NCBI RefSeq assembly: GCF_050916235.1
Contig: NZ_CP104854.1
Coordinates: forward strand, 3,348,001 to 3,412,000
Length of the DNA stretch: 64,000 nucleotides
Reading direction: 5' to 3'
Origin: Maridesulfovibrio sp050916235
GTDB taxonomy: Bacteria > Desulfobacterota > Desulfovibrionia > Desulfovibrionales > Desulfovibrionaceae
Below are positions 55,769 through 64,000 of this stretch, in pieces. The notes below the pieces were generated by a model. The model was not told where the DNA came from and did no database searches. It saw only the letters and a program-made list of their open reading frames with translations. A program made the position numbers and the translations under genes. Each line of letters opens with the position of its first letter. Position 1 is the stretch's first letter.

Positions 55769-56407
55769 CTATGGAATTCCAATATATTTATGGGTCTGCA
55801 AACTCAGTTTCCAGACCGGGTTTTTACGGCAGGTCTCTACTGCTGAAATCGTTGCGGCGGAACGGTCCGGGCCGTCCTTGGGCTGAAGGTAGAAGTGATC
55901 GAAGTCCAGATCCTGAAAATCTGCAAGAAATACATTTTCCTGCGGCCAGACCAGTTTCAGCTCATTGCCCGACTTTACCGCCAGATCAGTACCTGCTTTA
56001 GGGCTTACGGATATCCAGTCCAAACCAGCGGGCAGGGGCAGGGTTCCGTTGGTTTCCACGCCGACCTCGGCTCCGCGCTCTTTCAGCATCCCGATAAGTT
56101 CCGTAGTCAGCTGCAGTGCGGGTTCACCCCCGGTGAATACTACGTACGGCACATAGCGCGCATGTTTGTAGTCGGAAAATGTCTCCATGATCTGGGAAAC
56201 AAGTTCCGAAGCATCTGGAAACTTTCCGCCAGATTCCGCAATATTAACGAAATCCGTGTCGCAGAATCGGCATGCCGAGCTCTCTCGATCCTGCTCGCGG
56301 CCTGTCCACAGGTTGCATCCTGAAAAACGGCAGAAGACCGCCGCCCTTCCGGCATGGAAGCCTTCCCCCTGCAGGGTATAGAATATTTCCACCACACTGA
56401 AAGACAT
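55769..56407 (-). CDS. queE: 7-carboxy-7-deazaguanine synthase (radical SAM)
   Basis: 212 residues. The substrate-binding start FYTLQGEGFHAGRAAVF and cluster motif CNLWTG...SACRFCDTDF are typical of QueE, but the three cluster cysteines are spaced C-x14-C-x2-C instead of C-x3-C-x2-C, an arrangement known in Burkholderia-type QueE. VFTGGEPALQ is the radical-SAM GGEP motif. It makes the deazaguanine ring from carboxytetrahydropterin. Its start meets the queC stop. Confidence 0.95.
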   Translation of the reverse strand: MSFSVVEIFYTLQGEGFHAGRAAVFCRFSGCNLWTGREQDRESSACRFCDTDFVNIAESGGKFPDASELVSQIMETFSDYKHARYVPYVVFTGGEPALQLTTELIGMLKERGAEVGVETNGTLPLPAGLDWISVSPKAGTDLAVKSGNELKLVWPQENVFLADFQDLDFDHFYLQPKDGPDRSAATISAVETCRKNPVWKLSLQTHKYIGIP

Positions 56408-57111
56408 TATTTATTCTTCCCTGCCTGGAATTGCTCCCAGCCCCTGGCGCGCAGTTCGCAAGCCGGGCAGGTTCCGCAACCGTAACCCCATTCATGCAGC
56501 TCGGACCTGTCGCCGAGATAGCAGGTGTGGGTGTGTTCGCGGACGAGATCAACGAATGCCGGGCCTCCGATGACGTCAGCCATGGTCCATGTTTCGGCCT
56601 TGTCTATCCACATGAGCGGGGTGTGAATCACGAAGCGTGATTCCATGCCCAGATTCAGGGCTACCTGCATGGCTTTGATGGTGTCGTCGCGGCAGTCCGG
56701 GTAGCCGGAAAAATCGGTTTCGCAAACTCCGATGATGATGTGGCGGATTCCCTGCCTGTATGCGTAAGCCGCTGCTGCGGTCAGAAAAACAAGGTTGCGG
56801 CCGGGCACAAATGTGGTCGGAAGGCCGTTCTCGCCCATGCTGATTTCTACTTCTTCGGTAAGGGCGGTGCCGCCGATCTCGTTGAAGAGTCCGATTTCAA
56901 GCACCTGGTCATGTTTCAGGCGCTGGTCCCAGTCCTCGCTGAGGCGGCGTATTTCCGAAAGGACGTTTTCGCGGCAATCCATTTCCACGTTATGCCGCTG
57001 GCCGTAGGAAAAACCGATGGTCGCTACGCTGTCGAATCTTTGCAGGGCCCAGGCAAGGCAGGTTGTCGAATCCTGACCGCCCGAAAAGACCACCAGTGCG
57101 GAGTTGTTCAT
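56407..57111 (-). CDS. queC: 7-cyano-7-deazaguanine synthase
   Basis: 234 residues. The PP-loop VVFSGGQDSTTCLAWAL (residues 7-23) binds ATP and the C-terminal CGYGCGTCPACELRARGW supplies the zinc ligands, both standard for QueC. It turns carboxydeazaguanine into preQ0 using ATP and ammonia. First gene of the operon. A small hairpin CCCGG / CCGGG lies just before its ribosome binding site; it does not match the preQ1 riboswitch consensus. Confidence 0.95.
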   Translation of the reverse strand: MNNSALVVFSGGQDSTTCLAWALQRFDSVATIGFSYGQRHNVEMDCRENVLSEIRRLSEDWDQRLKHDQVLEIGLFNEIGGTALTEEVEISMGENGLPTTFVPGRNLVFLTAAAAYAYRQGIRHIIIGVCETDFSGYPDCRDDTIKAMQVALNLGMESRFVIHTPLMWIDKAETWTMADVIGGPAFVDLVREHTHTCYLGDRSELHEWGYGCGTCPACELRARGWEQFQAGKNK

Positions 57112-57589
57112 TTATTCTCTCCATTTCCCGGAAAATTACCGGGTGGCGTATATGAAGATTTTGGAGTGCCGCCAAGCAGGCGCAGGGCAGGAAGTCGATA
57201 AAAAGACGGCACAGAAACATTGATACGCAGTAATTTTGTCTCGCACGTAATAGCTTGGAATCAGCATCGACGCAACTGTCAGGGATGGGGGCCGGGAACA
57301 GTTAAATCAGGACGGAAGTGATGTAGTGGCGGGGGGCGGACACGGCAGGTAATAATGATTTTAATGAATATCAATTAATCCCTGCGCGTGCGGGGACCAC
57401 CCTTGCTGGAGATTACAGAAATTATTGCCTAAAAAATGGCTGTCCAAATTTGCCAACTTTTTTAGGTGATTTCGGCATCACTTCTGCGGTTGGGATATCG
57501 CCTTATTTAGCCCTCCAGTCTTAAAGGGCAATACTGCGCTGATTGAATCTTGAAAAATGATTCCGCAATGCAGACTGTATTTGATTTAG
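57112..57589. other. Intergenic region
   Basis: About 480 bases between two minus-strand units. Contains the small hairpin next to queC (57130-57150). No riboswitch, RNA or gene could be supported. Confidence 0.4.
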
Positions 57590-58990
57590 CTAGCCCTTAT
57601 AATTCTCCGCGTTCAGGCTGAAGCGGGCGAGCATCTTCTGTACCGCCACCCTTGATAGGCCCGAAATTTTCGCTGCCTGTGTGATGTTGCCTCCTGTTCG
57701 GCTCAGAATATCACAGATATAGCTTCGGCTGAAGCTGTCCACCAACTGCTGTTTGGCGTCCTTGAAGCTTATGAAATCGCCGGAATCGCTTTCGGTGTCT
57801 GCAACGGGCCTGCCTTCGGCCATATCCACGGCCAGCATGGTTACTGTCTCCCCGGTGCTGAAAACCGCCAGTTTACGCATGGCGTTCTGAAGTTCGCGCA
57901 CGTTGCCTGTCCACGGGCGCGCGCTGATATGCCCAACCACCGCAGGATCGAGCTCCTTTTCCGGCAGTCCGAGTTCAATGCAGGCCTTCTGCAGGAAATA
58001 GCGGGCCAGCAGGGGGATGTCCCCGGTACGGTCCTTCAGCGGCGGCAGGTTCAGGGGCAGTACATTCAGGCGGTGGTAGAGGTCTTCGCGGAAGCTCTTT
58101 TCAGCTACTCTGCGCGGCAGGTCCTGATTCGTTGAGGCCAGCACACGTACATCGATTGTGCGCGAATGGTCCGAACCCACGGGGCGGATTTCCCCTTCCT
58201 GAAGCACACGCAGCAGTTTGGCCTGCGTTTCCATCGGAATGTCGCCGATTTCATCCAGCAGGATCGTGCCGCCGTTCGCACGGCAGAATAGGCCCTCGCG
58301 GTCCTTGTCCGCACCGCTGAAAGCTCCCTTGACATGGCCGAAAAGTTCACTTTCCAGCAGGTTCTCCGGGATGGCGGTGCAGTTGACCGTCACGTAAGGT
58401 TTATCGGCCCGTGCGCTGAGTTCGCGGACCATGCCTGCCACCAGTTCCTTGCCGGTGCCTGATTCGCCCATGATCAGCACATTGTAGTCTGTCCGGGCCA
58501 CTGCAGCTATGGACTGCTTCAGTCGCTGCATGACCGGGCTCTGGCCCAGCAGCCGGTCCTTGCGCTGCTCAAGCTGTTCGCGCAGGCGGCGGTTTTCATC
58601 CAGCAGGCTGCTACGTTCAAGTCCTTTATTAATGACCCGGAACAGGTTTTCCGGCTCAATGGGCTTTGTTACAAAGTCGTATGCCCCGGTCTTCAATGCT
58701 TCCACGGCGGTTTCCACCGTGCCGTGCGCGGTGAGTATTACCACGGAAAGAGCGGCAGAGGTCGATAGGGAGGCCTTCAGAAGCTCAAGACCGTTCATGC
58801 CCGGCATCTGAAGGTCGCTGACCATCAGGGAAATATCTTCGGCAGCAAGAATCGATAGAGCTTGCGGGCCGCTGAAAGCTGTGCGGACTTCGGTTTCGGG
58901 AAAAGCGCCTTCTATCAGCCGCTTTATGCCGCGCGCAAAGTCTTCTTCATCGTCTACAATAAGTATATTCGGTTTGTTTTTATCAAGCAT
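57590..58990 (-). CDS. Sigma-54-dependent response regulator (NtrC family)
   Basis: 466 residues from ATG 58990; the GGAGG 10 bases upstream belongs to repeat R10. Order: receiver (DD at 13-14, phospho-acceptor Asp59 in LMVSDLQMPGMNG, Lys in VTKPIEP), AAA+ domain with Walker A GESGTGKEL, a GAFTGA loop reading GAFSGA, Walker B GGTILLDEIGD, and a Fis-type helix-turn-helix at the C terminus (NITQAAKISGLSRVAVQKML). It activates sigma-54 promoters when phosphorylated, almost certainly by the kinase encoded upstream. Targets are unknown; the YeiH-type exporter region is a candidate. Confidence 0.93.
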   Translation of the reverse strand: MLDKNKPNILIVDDEEDFARGIKRLIEGAFPETEVRTAFSGPQALSILAAEDISLMVSDLQMPGMNGLELLKASLSTSAALSVVILTAHGTVETAVEALKTGAYDFVTKPIEPENLFRVINKGLERSSLLDENRRLREQLEQRKDRLLGQSPVMQRLKQSIAAVARTDYNVLIMGESGTGKELVAGMVRELSARADKPYVTVNCTAIPENLLESELFGHVKGAFSGADKDREGLFCRANGGTILLDEIGDIPMETQAKLLRVLQEGEIRPVGSDHSRTIDVRVLASTNQDLPRRVAEKSFREDLYHRLNVLPLNLPPLKDRTGDIPLLARYFLQKACIELGLPEKELDPAVVGHISARPWTGNVRELQNAMRKLAVFSTGETVTMLAVDMAEGRPVADTESDSGDFISFKDAKQQLVDSFSRSYICDILSRTGGNITQAAKISGLSRVAVQKMLARFSLNAENYKG

Positions 58991-58996
58991 TGTTTT

Positions 58997-59128
58997 GATG
59001 CCTCCCGGCGGGCCAGAGGGGGAAACCCTTTTTGCAAAAAGGGTTTCCCCCTCTGGACTCCCCCTTCCCCAAAACCTTTTAATAAGGCTTCGCCGCTGGG
59101 GACCACTCATTTATCCTTTTCAGGAATT
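58997..59128. repeat. Palindromic intergenic repeat (copy R10)
   Basis: TGCCTCCCGGCGGGCC edge, near-perfect palindrome CCAGAGGGGGAAACCC...GGGTTTCCCCCTCTGG, CTCCCCCTTCCCCAAAACC, GGCTTCGCC, and a tail CTCATTTATCCTTTTCAGGA. About 130 bases shared with copy R12 at 62168. Confidence 0.85.
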
Positions 59129-59148
59129 TTTTTGCCCCATATCATTAA

Positions 59149-59256
59149 TGGGGATTCCAAAGGGGCTTGCTCCTTTGGCCGCCGGAGGCGAAATCACCTG
59201 CCAAAAGCGCGTTGCGCATCAAATTCAACGTCCTTGCGATGCCGCCGGAGGCATCC
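59149..59256. repeat. Palindromic intergenic repeat (copy R11)
   Basis: GGGGATTCCAAAGG...CCTTTGGCCGCCGGAGG, CGAAATCA, GCCAAAAGCGCGTTGCGC, then a second GCCGCCGGAGGCAT. Closest to R2. Confidence 0.8.
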
Positions 59257-59257
59257 C

Positions 59258-61672
59258 TTAAGTGCATGGAAATTTCAGGGTAAACACGGCCCCGTTGAGA
59301 TTCCCAAATCCATTATCCACTTCTATGGACCCTCCCAGGTCGCTCATGAACCCGAACACCACGGCCAGTCCTAGCCCTGATCCCTTGTTCACTTCTTTGG
59401 TGGTGTAGAACGGATCAAATATGAACTGCCGATCTTCGGGGGCAATTCCCGGTCCGTTGTCCATGAATTTGAGTTCGGCGTGTCCCGTTCCATCATCAGT
59501 CAGGCTGACAAGGATTTTTCCGTTCTGCTCGGGCACGGCATCAATCCCGTTCAGCAGCAGGTTGGCGACGATGTGTTCAAGGGCCTGCGGGTCCACATGC
59601 AGATCCGGCACTTTCGGATTAAGTTCGAGCCTGATTTCCGCGCCTTTCTTGTCGGCCTGAATGCGGAATACATCAGCTACATCCCGGATGATTTTACCGA
59701 GATCCGAACCTGTTGCGGAGGCAACCTTGGGCCGGGCGAAGTTCAGCAGATCCTTGAGGACCGCCTGAGCCTGCCGGGTGTGCTTCAGGATGATTTCCAC
59801 GTCTTCGCCGTTCTGCCCGGAAACGCTTTTCCTGAGCAGTTCGGCGTAGCAGAGGATCACTCCGAGCGGATTATTTATCTCGTGCGCCAGCCCGGCGGAA
59901 AGCTTGCCCACTGTGGCCATTTTTTCGGCCTGAGTCATCTGGGCGAGTATTTTTTTCTGTGCTGTGGTCTCGTGAACGTAAACGACGACCCTGCGTTCGC
60001 GGGTGCTGTCGGCATCCTGAACAGGGTAGATGTTGATGGCGAATGAACGGCCCTCGGGCAGGGAAACTTCCCGCGAAAGAGGTTCGTTGCGCAGCAGAGA
60101 TTTTGCAATGCCGCACGGCTCGGACTTTTCGGACCCGTAGCAGAGCAGGCCGAGCACACCGCCGTCCGTTATGGCCCCGCCGGAGAGTTCCGCTCCTAAT
60201 CTGCGGGCTGATTCGTTGGCCACGATGGGATTTCCCTTGCCGTCCGCCAGCAGCAGCGGATCACTGATGCCTTCGAAGATGGACTGCAGGTTGGCGTTAT
60301 GGCGTACAATGCTGTTCAGCGCGGAAATGCTGTCCGCGGCAATGCCGAGCTGGCGGCCGATGGCACGCAGTACGGTCTTGTCTTCGTCGCTGAAGCAGTC
60401 GCCCTCTCTGCGGAACAGGCAGAGCAGTCCTTCGGCACTGCCGGTTGATGATTCAACCGGTATGTAGGCACGGTCTGGCTGAACCAGCGGGATGGATTCG
60501 GTCAGCAGTTCCACCCAGTTCTCGGGCAGGGGCGGCTTCTCTGCGCTTTCCGGGAACGAATAGAAATTGCGGCTGGAAAAGGTGCATACATAGGCGGATC
60601 TTTCAAGTTCGAATCTTGAATGGATCAGGGGCAGGGTGGCTCTCCACAGTTCCCCGCGCGACTGACTGCGGCTGGAACCTGCCAGAAGCTGCACGAAAAG
60701 TTCCACGTCGGACTGACGGGCCTGCGCTTCCTGCTCCAGCTCTCCGGTGCGCTCCTCGACCATCTTTTCCAGATTGGCGGCGTAGTCCTGCAACTGCTGG
60801 CGGGCATCAAACATGTAGTCGCTGAGCTTTTCGATGCCGCTAACCATTTCACCTATTTCGTCGCCCTGCTCAAGCTGGCGGAACAGGGCCACTCCCTGCT
60901 CGTCGCTGAAGTTGCGGCGAAAGGTAGTGGTAAGGATGCGCAGGTTGTTGGCGACCAGCCGTTTGAAAAGGATATTGGTAGCTCCGAGATAGAGCAGAAC
61001 GGCCAGCGCGAACACCGCGATATAGGTCATTATGGTGTCCTGAATGCGGGCAACGGAGGCGGTAACAGGCAGGCCCACGAAATCCACGCCGCCGATGCTG
61101 TCCGCAGCATGTCCGAACCCACGATTACCATACAACTGCACAAGCTCCACCGGGGCATCTTCGACCCTGCCGTGACAGCGCAGGCAGCTTTCCTTGAAGA
61201 CAGCGGGGCGGGCCATTACAAAATGCCTTTCGCCGTCGATATTCTTATAACCTTCCCAGAAGGTCTGACCGGGATTTTTTCTGAAATGGCTGATCAGCTC
61301 CAGCTCGATGCCCTTTGCCTCGTAATCCGGATTGCGCGCCCCGTGTGCGACGCGGCGGTAAACGAAACTCGGGCTGGCCTGCTGTTCGCGGTCCATTATG
61401 TTGCGGGTAACAAAAGACGAGGACATGGCCTGAATGACGAATTTGTCCGGAAGTTCCTTGTACATCTGCGGGCGGAGCACACCACGCACGTAGTTCTGCA
61501 CGGAATCAACCTGCCCGAAAACCATGCGAGCTTTCTCGCGCACTACGTTTTCCAGCACCTTGCTCATGTGCATGGAAAAGCCCGCAAAAAGTACGCCCCC
61601 GATTACAAGTGACGTAAGTGTCAGGCTTAAAAAGAATTTACTCTGTATGGAATATGGTCTTGGAAGTTTCAT
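59258..61672 (-). CDS. Sensor histidine kinase with c-type haem domain
   Basis: 804 residues. TM1 (about 13-33), a periplasmic DUF3365/Tll0287-like domain ending in CLRCH (Cys163, Cys166, His167), a c-type haem-binding site, then TM2 (about 210-232), HAMP, coiled coil, a GAF-like domain (SRFELERSAYVC), a PAS domain, HisKA (AGLAHEINNPLGVILCYAEL) and HATPase (DNGPGI, GSGLGLAVV). The haem suggests sensing of redox state or of a gas such as NO or O2 in the periplasm. It is followed by the NtrC-type regulator on the same strand after 267 bases of repeats, forming a two-component pair. Confidence 0.92.
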   Translation of the reverse strand: MKLPRPYSIQSKFFLSLTLTSLVIGGVLFAGFSMHMSKVLENVVREKARMVFGQVDSVQNYVRGVLRPQMYKELPDKFVIQAMSSSFVTRNIMDREQQASPSFVYRRVAHGARNPDYEAKGIELELISHFRKNPGQTFWEGYKNIDGERHFVMARPAVFKESCLRCHGRVEDAPVELVQLYGNRGFGHAADSIGGVDFVGLPVTASVARIQDTIMTYIAVFALAVLLYLGATNILFKRLVANNLRILTTTFRRNFSDEQGVALFRQLEQGDEIGEMVSGIEKLSDYMFDARQQLQDYAANLEKMVEERTGELEQEAQARQSDVELFVQLLAGSSRSQSRGELWRATLPLIHSRFELERSAYVCTFSSRNFYSFPESAEKPPLPENWVELLTESIPLVQPDRAYIPVESSTGSAEGLLCLFRREGDCFSDEDKTVLRAIGRQLGIAADSISALNSIVRHNANLQSIFEGISDPLLLADGKGNPIVANESARRLGAELSGGAITDGGVLGLLCYGSEKSEPCGIAKSLLRNEPLSREVSLPEGRSFAINIYPVQDADSTRERRVVVYVHETTAQKKILAQMTQAEKMATVGKLSAGLAHEINNPLGVILCYAELLRKSVSGQNGEDVEIILKHTRQAQAVLKDLLNFARPKVASATGSDLGKIIRDVADVFRIQADKKGAEIRLELNPKVPDLHVDPQALEHIVANLLLNGIDAVPEQNGKILVSLTDDGTGHAELKFMDNGPGIAPEDRQFIFDPFYTTKEVNKGSGLGLAVVFGFMSDLGGSIEVDNGFGNLNGAVFTLKFPCT

Positions 61673-61812
61673 GCTGTTCCGCCTGATTGTGAGTGTACAA
61701 CCGCATTAACCGTTGTCAAGCGGCGAATCCTTGACCTTTTTCGCCGAAAATGATTAAAGTGTAGTTAACTGGAGCAGTGTTTTCTGTTGTTCTATTTCAG
61801 AAAGGAGGCTGT

Positions 61813-62157
61813 ATGGATTCTTTTTTCCAGTTTTTTGTGGCGGTTCTGGCAGGGGTGGCTACCGCCGATCTGTTTGTGCGTGGCTGGAACGGCTTTCTCG
61901 AATGCTCAGCGGCGTTTATCCTTTTCTTTCAGAAAAAAATACCGGCCAGTAGTATCTTTTCCCGTCTTAACAGCACGCTGCCAATAACTGTGCTAAGTTT
62001 TCTGGCACTAGTCCTTTGCTTCAAGGTTTATTTCTCCGTTCTAGGATTCGGCAGAACCGAGATGGAACAGCTCGGGTATTTCTTAGGAGCCATGCCGCGC
62101 ACCGGATATTATCTCGTGCACGCAGGAAAAATGATCGACTCCATGTTTAAGTCTTGA
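61813..62157 (+). CDS. Small membrane protein, hypothetical
   Basis: 114 residues from ATG 61813, chosen for AAAGGAGG upstream. Two or three hydrophobic segments: residues about 4-22, 31-42 and 56-80 (TLPITVLSFLALVLCFKVYFSVLG split). No family recognised. It is divergent from the haem-sensor kinase, so it may share its regulatory region. Confidence 0.6.
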   Translation: MDSFFQFFVAVLAGVATADLFVRGWNGFLECSAAFILFFQKKIPASSIFSRLNSTLPITVLSFLALVLCFKVYFSVLGFGRTEMEQLGYFLGAMPRTGYYLVHAGKMIDSMFKS

Positions 62158-62167
62158 GTTCTTTTTT

Positions 62168-62300
62168 TGCCTCCGGAGTCCAGAGGGGGAAACCCTTTTG
62201 GCAAAAAGGGTTTCCCCCTCTGGACTCCCCCTTCCCCAAAACCTTTCAATAAGGCTTCGCCGCTGGAGACAGCTCATTTATCCTTTTCAGGAAATTTACT
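62168..62300. repeat. Palindromic intergenic repeat (copy R12)
   Basis: Near-duplicate of R10: CCAGAGGGGGAAACCC...GGGTTTCCCCCTCTGG, CCCCTTCCCCAAAACC, GGCTTCGCCGCTGG, CTCATTTATCCTTTTCAGGA. Confidence 0.85.
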
Positions 62301-62437
62301 TACCCACGTTTGACCGGCAGTCATTAAATCCGTGGTAGCAGATAAATGGTTGCTTAGAATTATCCATTTAAAAAAATCAATTTATATGTTTATTCATAAA
62401 TATCCCCCACGAACCACAATTAAAAAGCGTTTGGGTA

Positions 62438-62526
62438 GAGGGGATGGGGATTCTTAAGGGGAAGGGGAGACCACCTTTTGGTTTTGGAAAAGGGGGGCTC
62501 CCCTTCCCCTTAAGCCGCCGGAGGCT
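62438..62526. repeat. Palindromic intergenic repeat (copy R13)
   Basis: GGGGATTCTTAAGGGGAAGG / CCTTCCCCTTAAG palindrome with a large loop and the GCCGCCGGAGGC edge, next to a short gene at 62532. Confidence 0.7.
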
Positions 62527-62531
62527 TCCCC

Positions 62532-62786
62532 TTACTGCGGTCCGGGGCCATGCGGCAGATATTCCATGGAGCTGCGGGCGTTATGGTCGGCATGTCCGAC
62601 TATTTCGACATCTGTGTAGTAGAATTCGCCCGTTTCGATGCCGGATTCGACAACGAAGTCTGCGAGGGTCTGGAACTGGGTGCTTTTGCCGATAAGCCAT
62701 GGTCCTGCTACAAATACTGCGGCCCAGATTACGGCGCAGGTGGCGACGAAGGAAGTTATTCTGAAGCTGAAACTTTTGTTTTTCAT
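62532..62786 (-). CDS. Small single-pass membrane protein, hypothetical
   Basis: 84 residues. One N-terminal helix (residues about 9-33, SFVATCAVIWAAVFVAGPWLIG) with a periplasmic C-terminal part (YYTDVEIVGHADHNARSS). It begins 72 bases after the YeiH-type exporter on the same strand and may be an accessory subunit. The His/Asp-rich segment could bind metal; that is only a guess. Confidence 0.6.
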   Translation of the reverse strand: MKNKSFSFRITSFVATCAVIWAAVFVAGPWLIGKSTQFQTLADFVVESGIETGEFYYTDVEIVGHADHNARSSMEYLPHGPGPQ

Positions 62787-62858
62787 TTAATTTTTCCTTA
62801 TGGGGAGGGAAGCGCATTGCGCCTCCCTCCTTTCAGGGGTGTGGTTCCAAAATGGGAG

Positions 62859-64000
62859 TTAGATTTTGGAAGTAATGTCAGGGAAGACCACATAGAACAT
62901 GAGGTAAGCCATGATCAGGGTCAGGAGCAGGTTGAAGGACTGACCGCACACATAGAGGATGAGCGGCTTTCCGCCTTTGAAGTAGTGCTTGAGTTCGCGG
63001 AAGTTGGTTGCCAGTCCGATTGCGGCAAAGGACAGGCAGAAGAACCAGCCGCGGAAGATGCGGGAGAAGCCGCGCAGTACGCCCTGATCCACCATGGTGA
63101 ACCCTGCGTCCGAACCGAGAGAGGTGTAGACGATGGAGAAGATAACGGACGCGGTAAGGAAGCCGAGCACGAATTTGGGGAAACGGTGCCAGATTTCCAT
63201 GGCATGCACTTTCTGTCCTTCAACACAGTCGACCTTGGTGCACCAGTAGATGGCGATACCGAAGGCGGTCACACCGATGAGCACGTTCTGGATCATCTTG
63301 ATGGTGGCAGCCACGTAGAGGGCCTTTTCAGAAAGGAAGGCTCCGGCCGCTGCAACGGCACCGGTAGCGTCAATGGTACCGCCCATCCACGCTCCGCCGA
63401 GGATGAAGGGCATGCCGGTCGCCTTGATGACTGCAGGCATGATGACCATCATGATGGAAGTGAACACGAGGGAGAGGCCGATTGCGAGGGTCAGCTCCTC
63501 CTTCTTGGCGCGACATGCGGCCGCTGCGGCAATGGCTGCGGAAGTTCCGCAAACGGACATGTCGGCGGATATGACCATGTTCAGGGTCTTGGAGGGCATC
63601 TTGATGACTTTCTGACCGAAGATGAAGGTGGTGATCAGAACAACCGGGGTGACTACCCAGGCTACGAAGATGCCGGGGATGCCGATGGCGACAACCTTGT
63701 TGAACAGAACCTCGGCACCGAGCAGGACCAGTCCGGTCTTGATGAAGAACTCGACCTGCAGGGCCTTCTTGGCCCACTCGGGAGTGCCGATGGTGTTCGA
63801 AATTACGAGACCGATGGCGATAGCCCATGCGGCATAACCTATGCCATACTGTTTCATGGTCGCCTGGTTGGCCATGAGATAGGAGAATACGGCAACCGCG
63901 AATACCAGTGCGAAACCTTTAAGGAACGGCTTGGCATCTCCGTCGATGAAACGCATGCCCACGGCGAAGAGCAGTCCGAATCCGACCATGAGTACAAGCA
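62859..64000 (-). CDS. YeiH/UPF0324-family anion exporter (5' end beyond window)
   Basis: At least 380 codons, still open at the right edge (LVLM before the first ATG at 63989), so the true start is outside. About ten helices. Family landmarks are IKTGLVLLGAEVLF, SADMSVCGTSAAIAAAAACRAK, the Gly-rich FILGGAWMGGTIDATGAVAAAG, and SFAAIGLATNFRELK. The family (YeiH, putative sulfate exporter) moves small anions across the inner membrane. In this organism a sulfur oxyanion is plausible. The nearby haem-sensor kinase and sigma-54 activator may control it. Confidence 0.85.
   Translation of the reverse strand, partial: LVLMVGFGLLFAVGMRFIDGDAKPFLKGFALVFAVAVFSYLMANQATMKQYGIGYAAWAIAIGLVISNTIGTPEWAKKALQVEFFIKTGLVLLGAEVLFNKVVAIGIPGIFVAWVVTPVVLITTFIFGQKVIKMPSKTLNMVISADMSVCGTSAAIAAAAACRAKKEELTLAIGLSLVFTSIMMVIMPAVIKATGMPFILGGAWMGGTIDATGAVAAAGAFLSEKALYVAATIKMIQNVLIGVTAFGIAIYWCTKVDCVEGQKVHAMEIWHRFPKFVLGFLTASVIFSIVYTSLGSDAGFTMVDQGVLRGFSRIFRGWFFCLSFAAIGLATNFRELKHYFKGGKPLILYVCGQSFNLLLTLIMAYLMFYVVFPDITSKI

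Noticed and set aside
57112..57160. preQ1 riboswitch before queC
   Set aside because: The small hairpin lacks the A-rich tail and conserved loop bases of preQ1 classes, and the operon makes preQ0 without other riboswitch signs.
58990..59110. ORF extension with an N terminus rich in Arg and Gly before the sigma-54 regulator
   Set aside because: The same peptide can be read at 62277-62180; it is translation of the palindromic repeat, and the receiver domain starts properly at 58990.

Overview
The window looks like chromosome from a marine sulfate-reducing bacterium of the Desulfovibrio/Maridesulfovibrio type. The evidence is a Desulfovibrionales-like 16S rRNA gene, a ferredoxin with the Asp-for-Cys substitution known from Desulfovibrio africanus ferredoxin III, [FeFe]-hydrogenase and selenocysteine formate dehydrogenase genes, a haem-containing sensor kinase, sulfite/sulfate-type anion exporters, and hopanoid synthesis. 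No similarity search was run; all names rest on motifs and gene order read by eye.

Layout. 1-5.4 kb: YkgJ-type cysteine-cluster protein (cut by the window edge), 7Fe ferredoxin, M29 aminopeptidase, methyltransferase, outer-membrane barrel with its TetR regulator. 5.6-12.7 kb: the translation operon thrS-infC-rpmI-rplT-pheS-pheT on the minus strand, with infC apparently starting at ATA and pheS separated from pheT by repeat elements. 13-18 kb: two DUF2059 paralogues (one with a 5' frameshift), then squalene-hopene cyclase with an acyl-ACP thioesterase and a TetR regulator. 18.2-23.8 kb: tRNA-Arg(CCU) followed by an AT-rich accessory stretch. It holds an ISL3-family element inserted in the tRNA terminator with an 8-bp target duplication, a two-gene module of PD-(D/E)XK-like nuclease proteins, a small zinc-ribbon protein and a truncated DUF6573-like relic. 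23.8-28.7 kb: RRM protein with an attenuator-like leader, DsrE-like protein, cupin, chemoreceptor, a small Cys peptide.

29.2-33.9 kb: a compact operon fdhF(Sec)-hycB-hydA-hycB, the gene content of a cytoplasmic hydrogen-dependent CO2 reductase / formate-hydrogen lyase-type complex. 34-43.8 kb: a permease, then a minus-strand cassette TauE/SafE exporter - membrane protein - PhnD-like binding protein - histidine kinase - PEP-synthase-like protein, and a DUF169 protein. 44-48.9 kb: metallo-beta-lactamase-fold hydrolase, CstA with a structured leader, and a two-gene FIST-like module. 48.9-55.2 kb: an rRNA operon (16S-tRNA-Ile-tRNA-Ala-23S-5S) preceded by about seven tandem promoters. 55.4-57.1 kb: queC-queE-queD. 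57.6-62.2 kb: haem-type sensor kinase and sigma-54 activator. 62.5-64 kb: a YeiH-type exporter running off the window.

A family of palindromic intergenic repeats (about 13 recognisable copies) runs through the whole window. Copies lie between pheS and pheT, inside the rRNA promoter array, and at the 5' edges of at least two genes where they supply the ribosome binding site. The strongest biological stories are the formate/H2 complex, the promoter array with its repeat insertions, the IS-in-terminator event, and the uncharacterised nuclease-like pair beside the tRNA.
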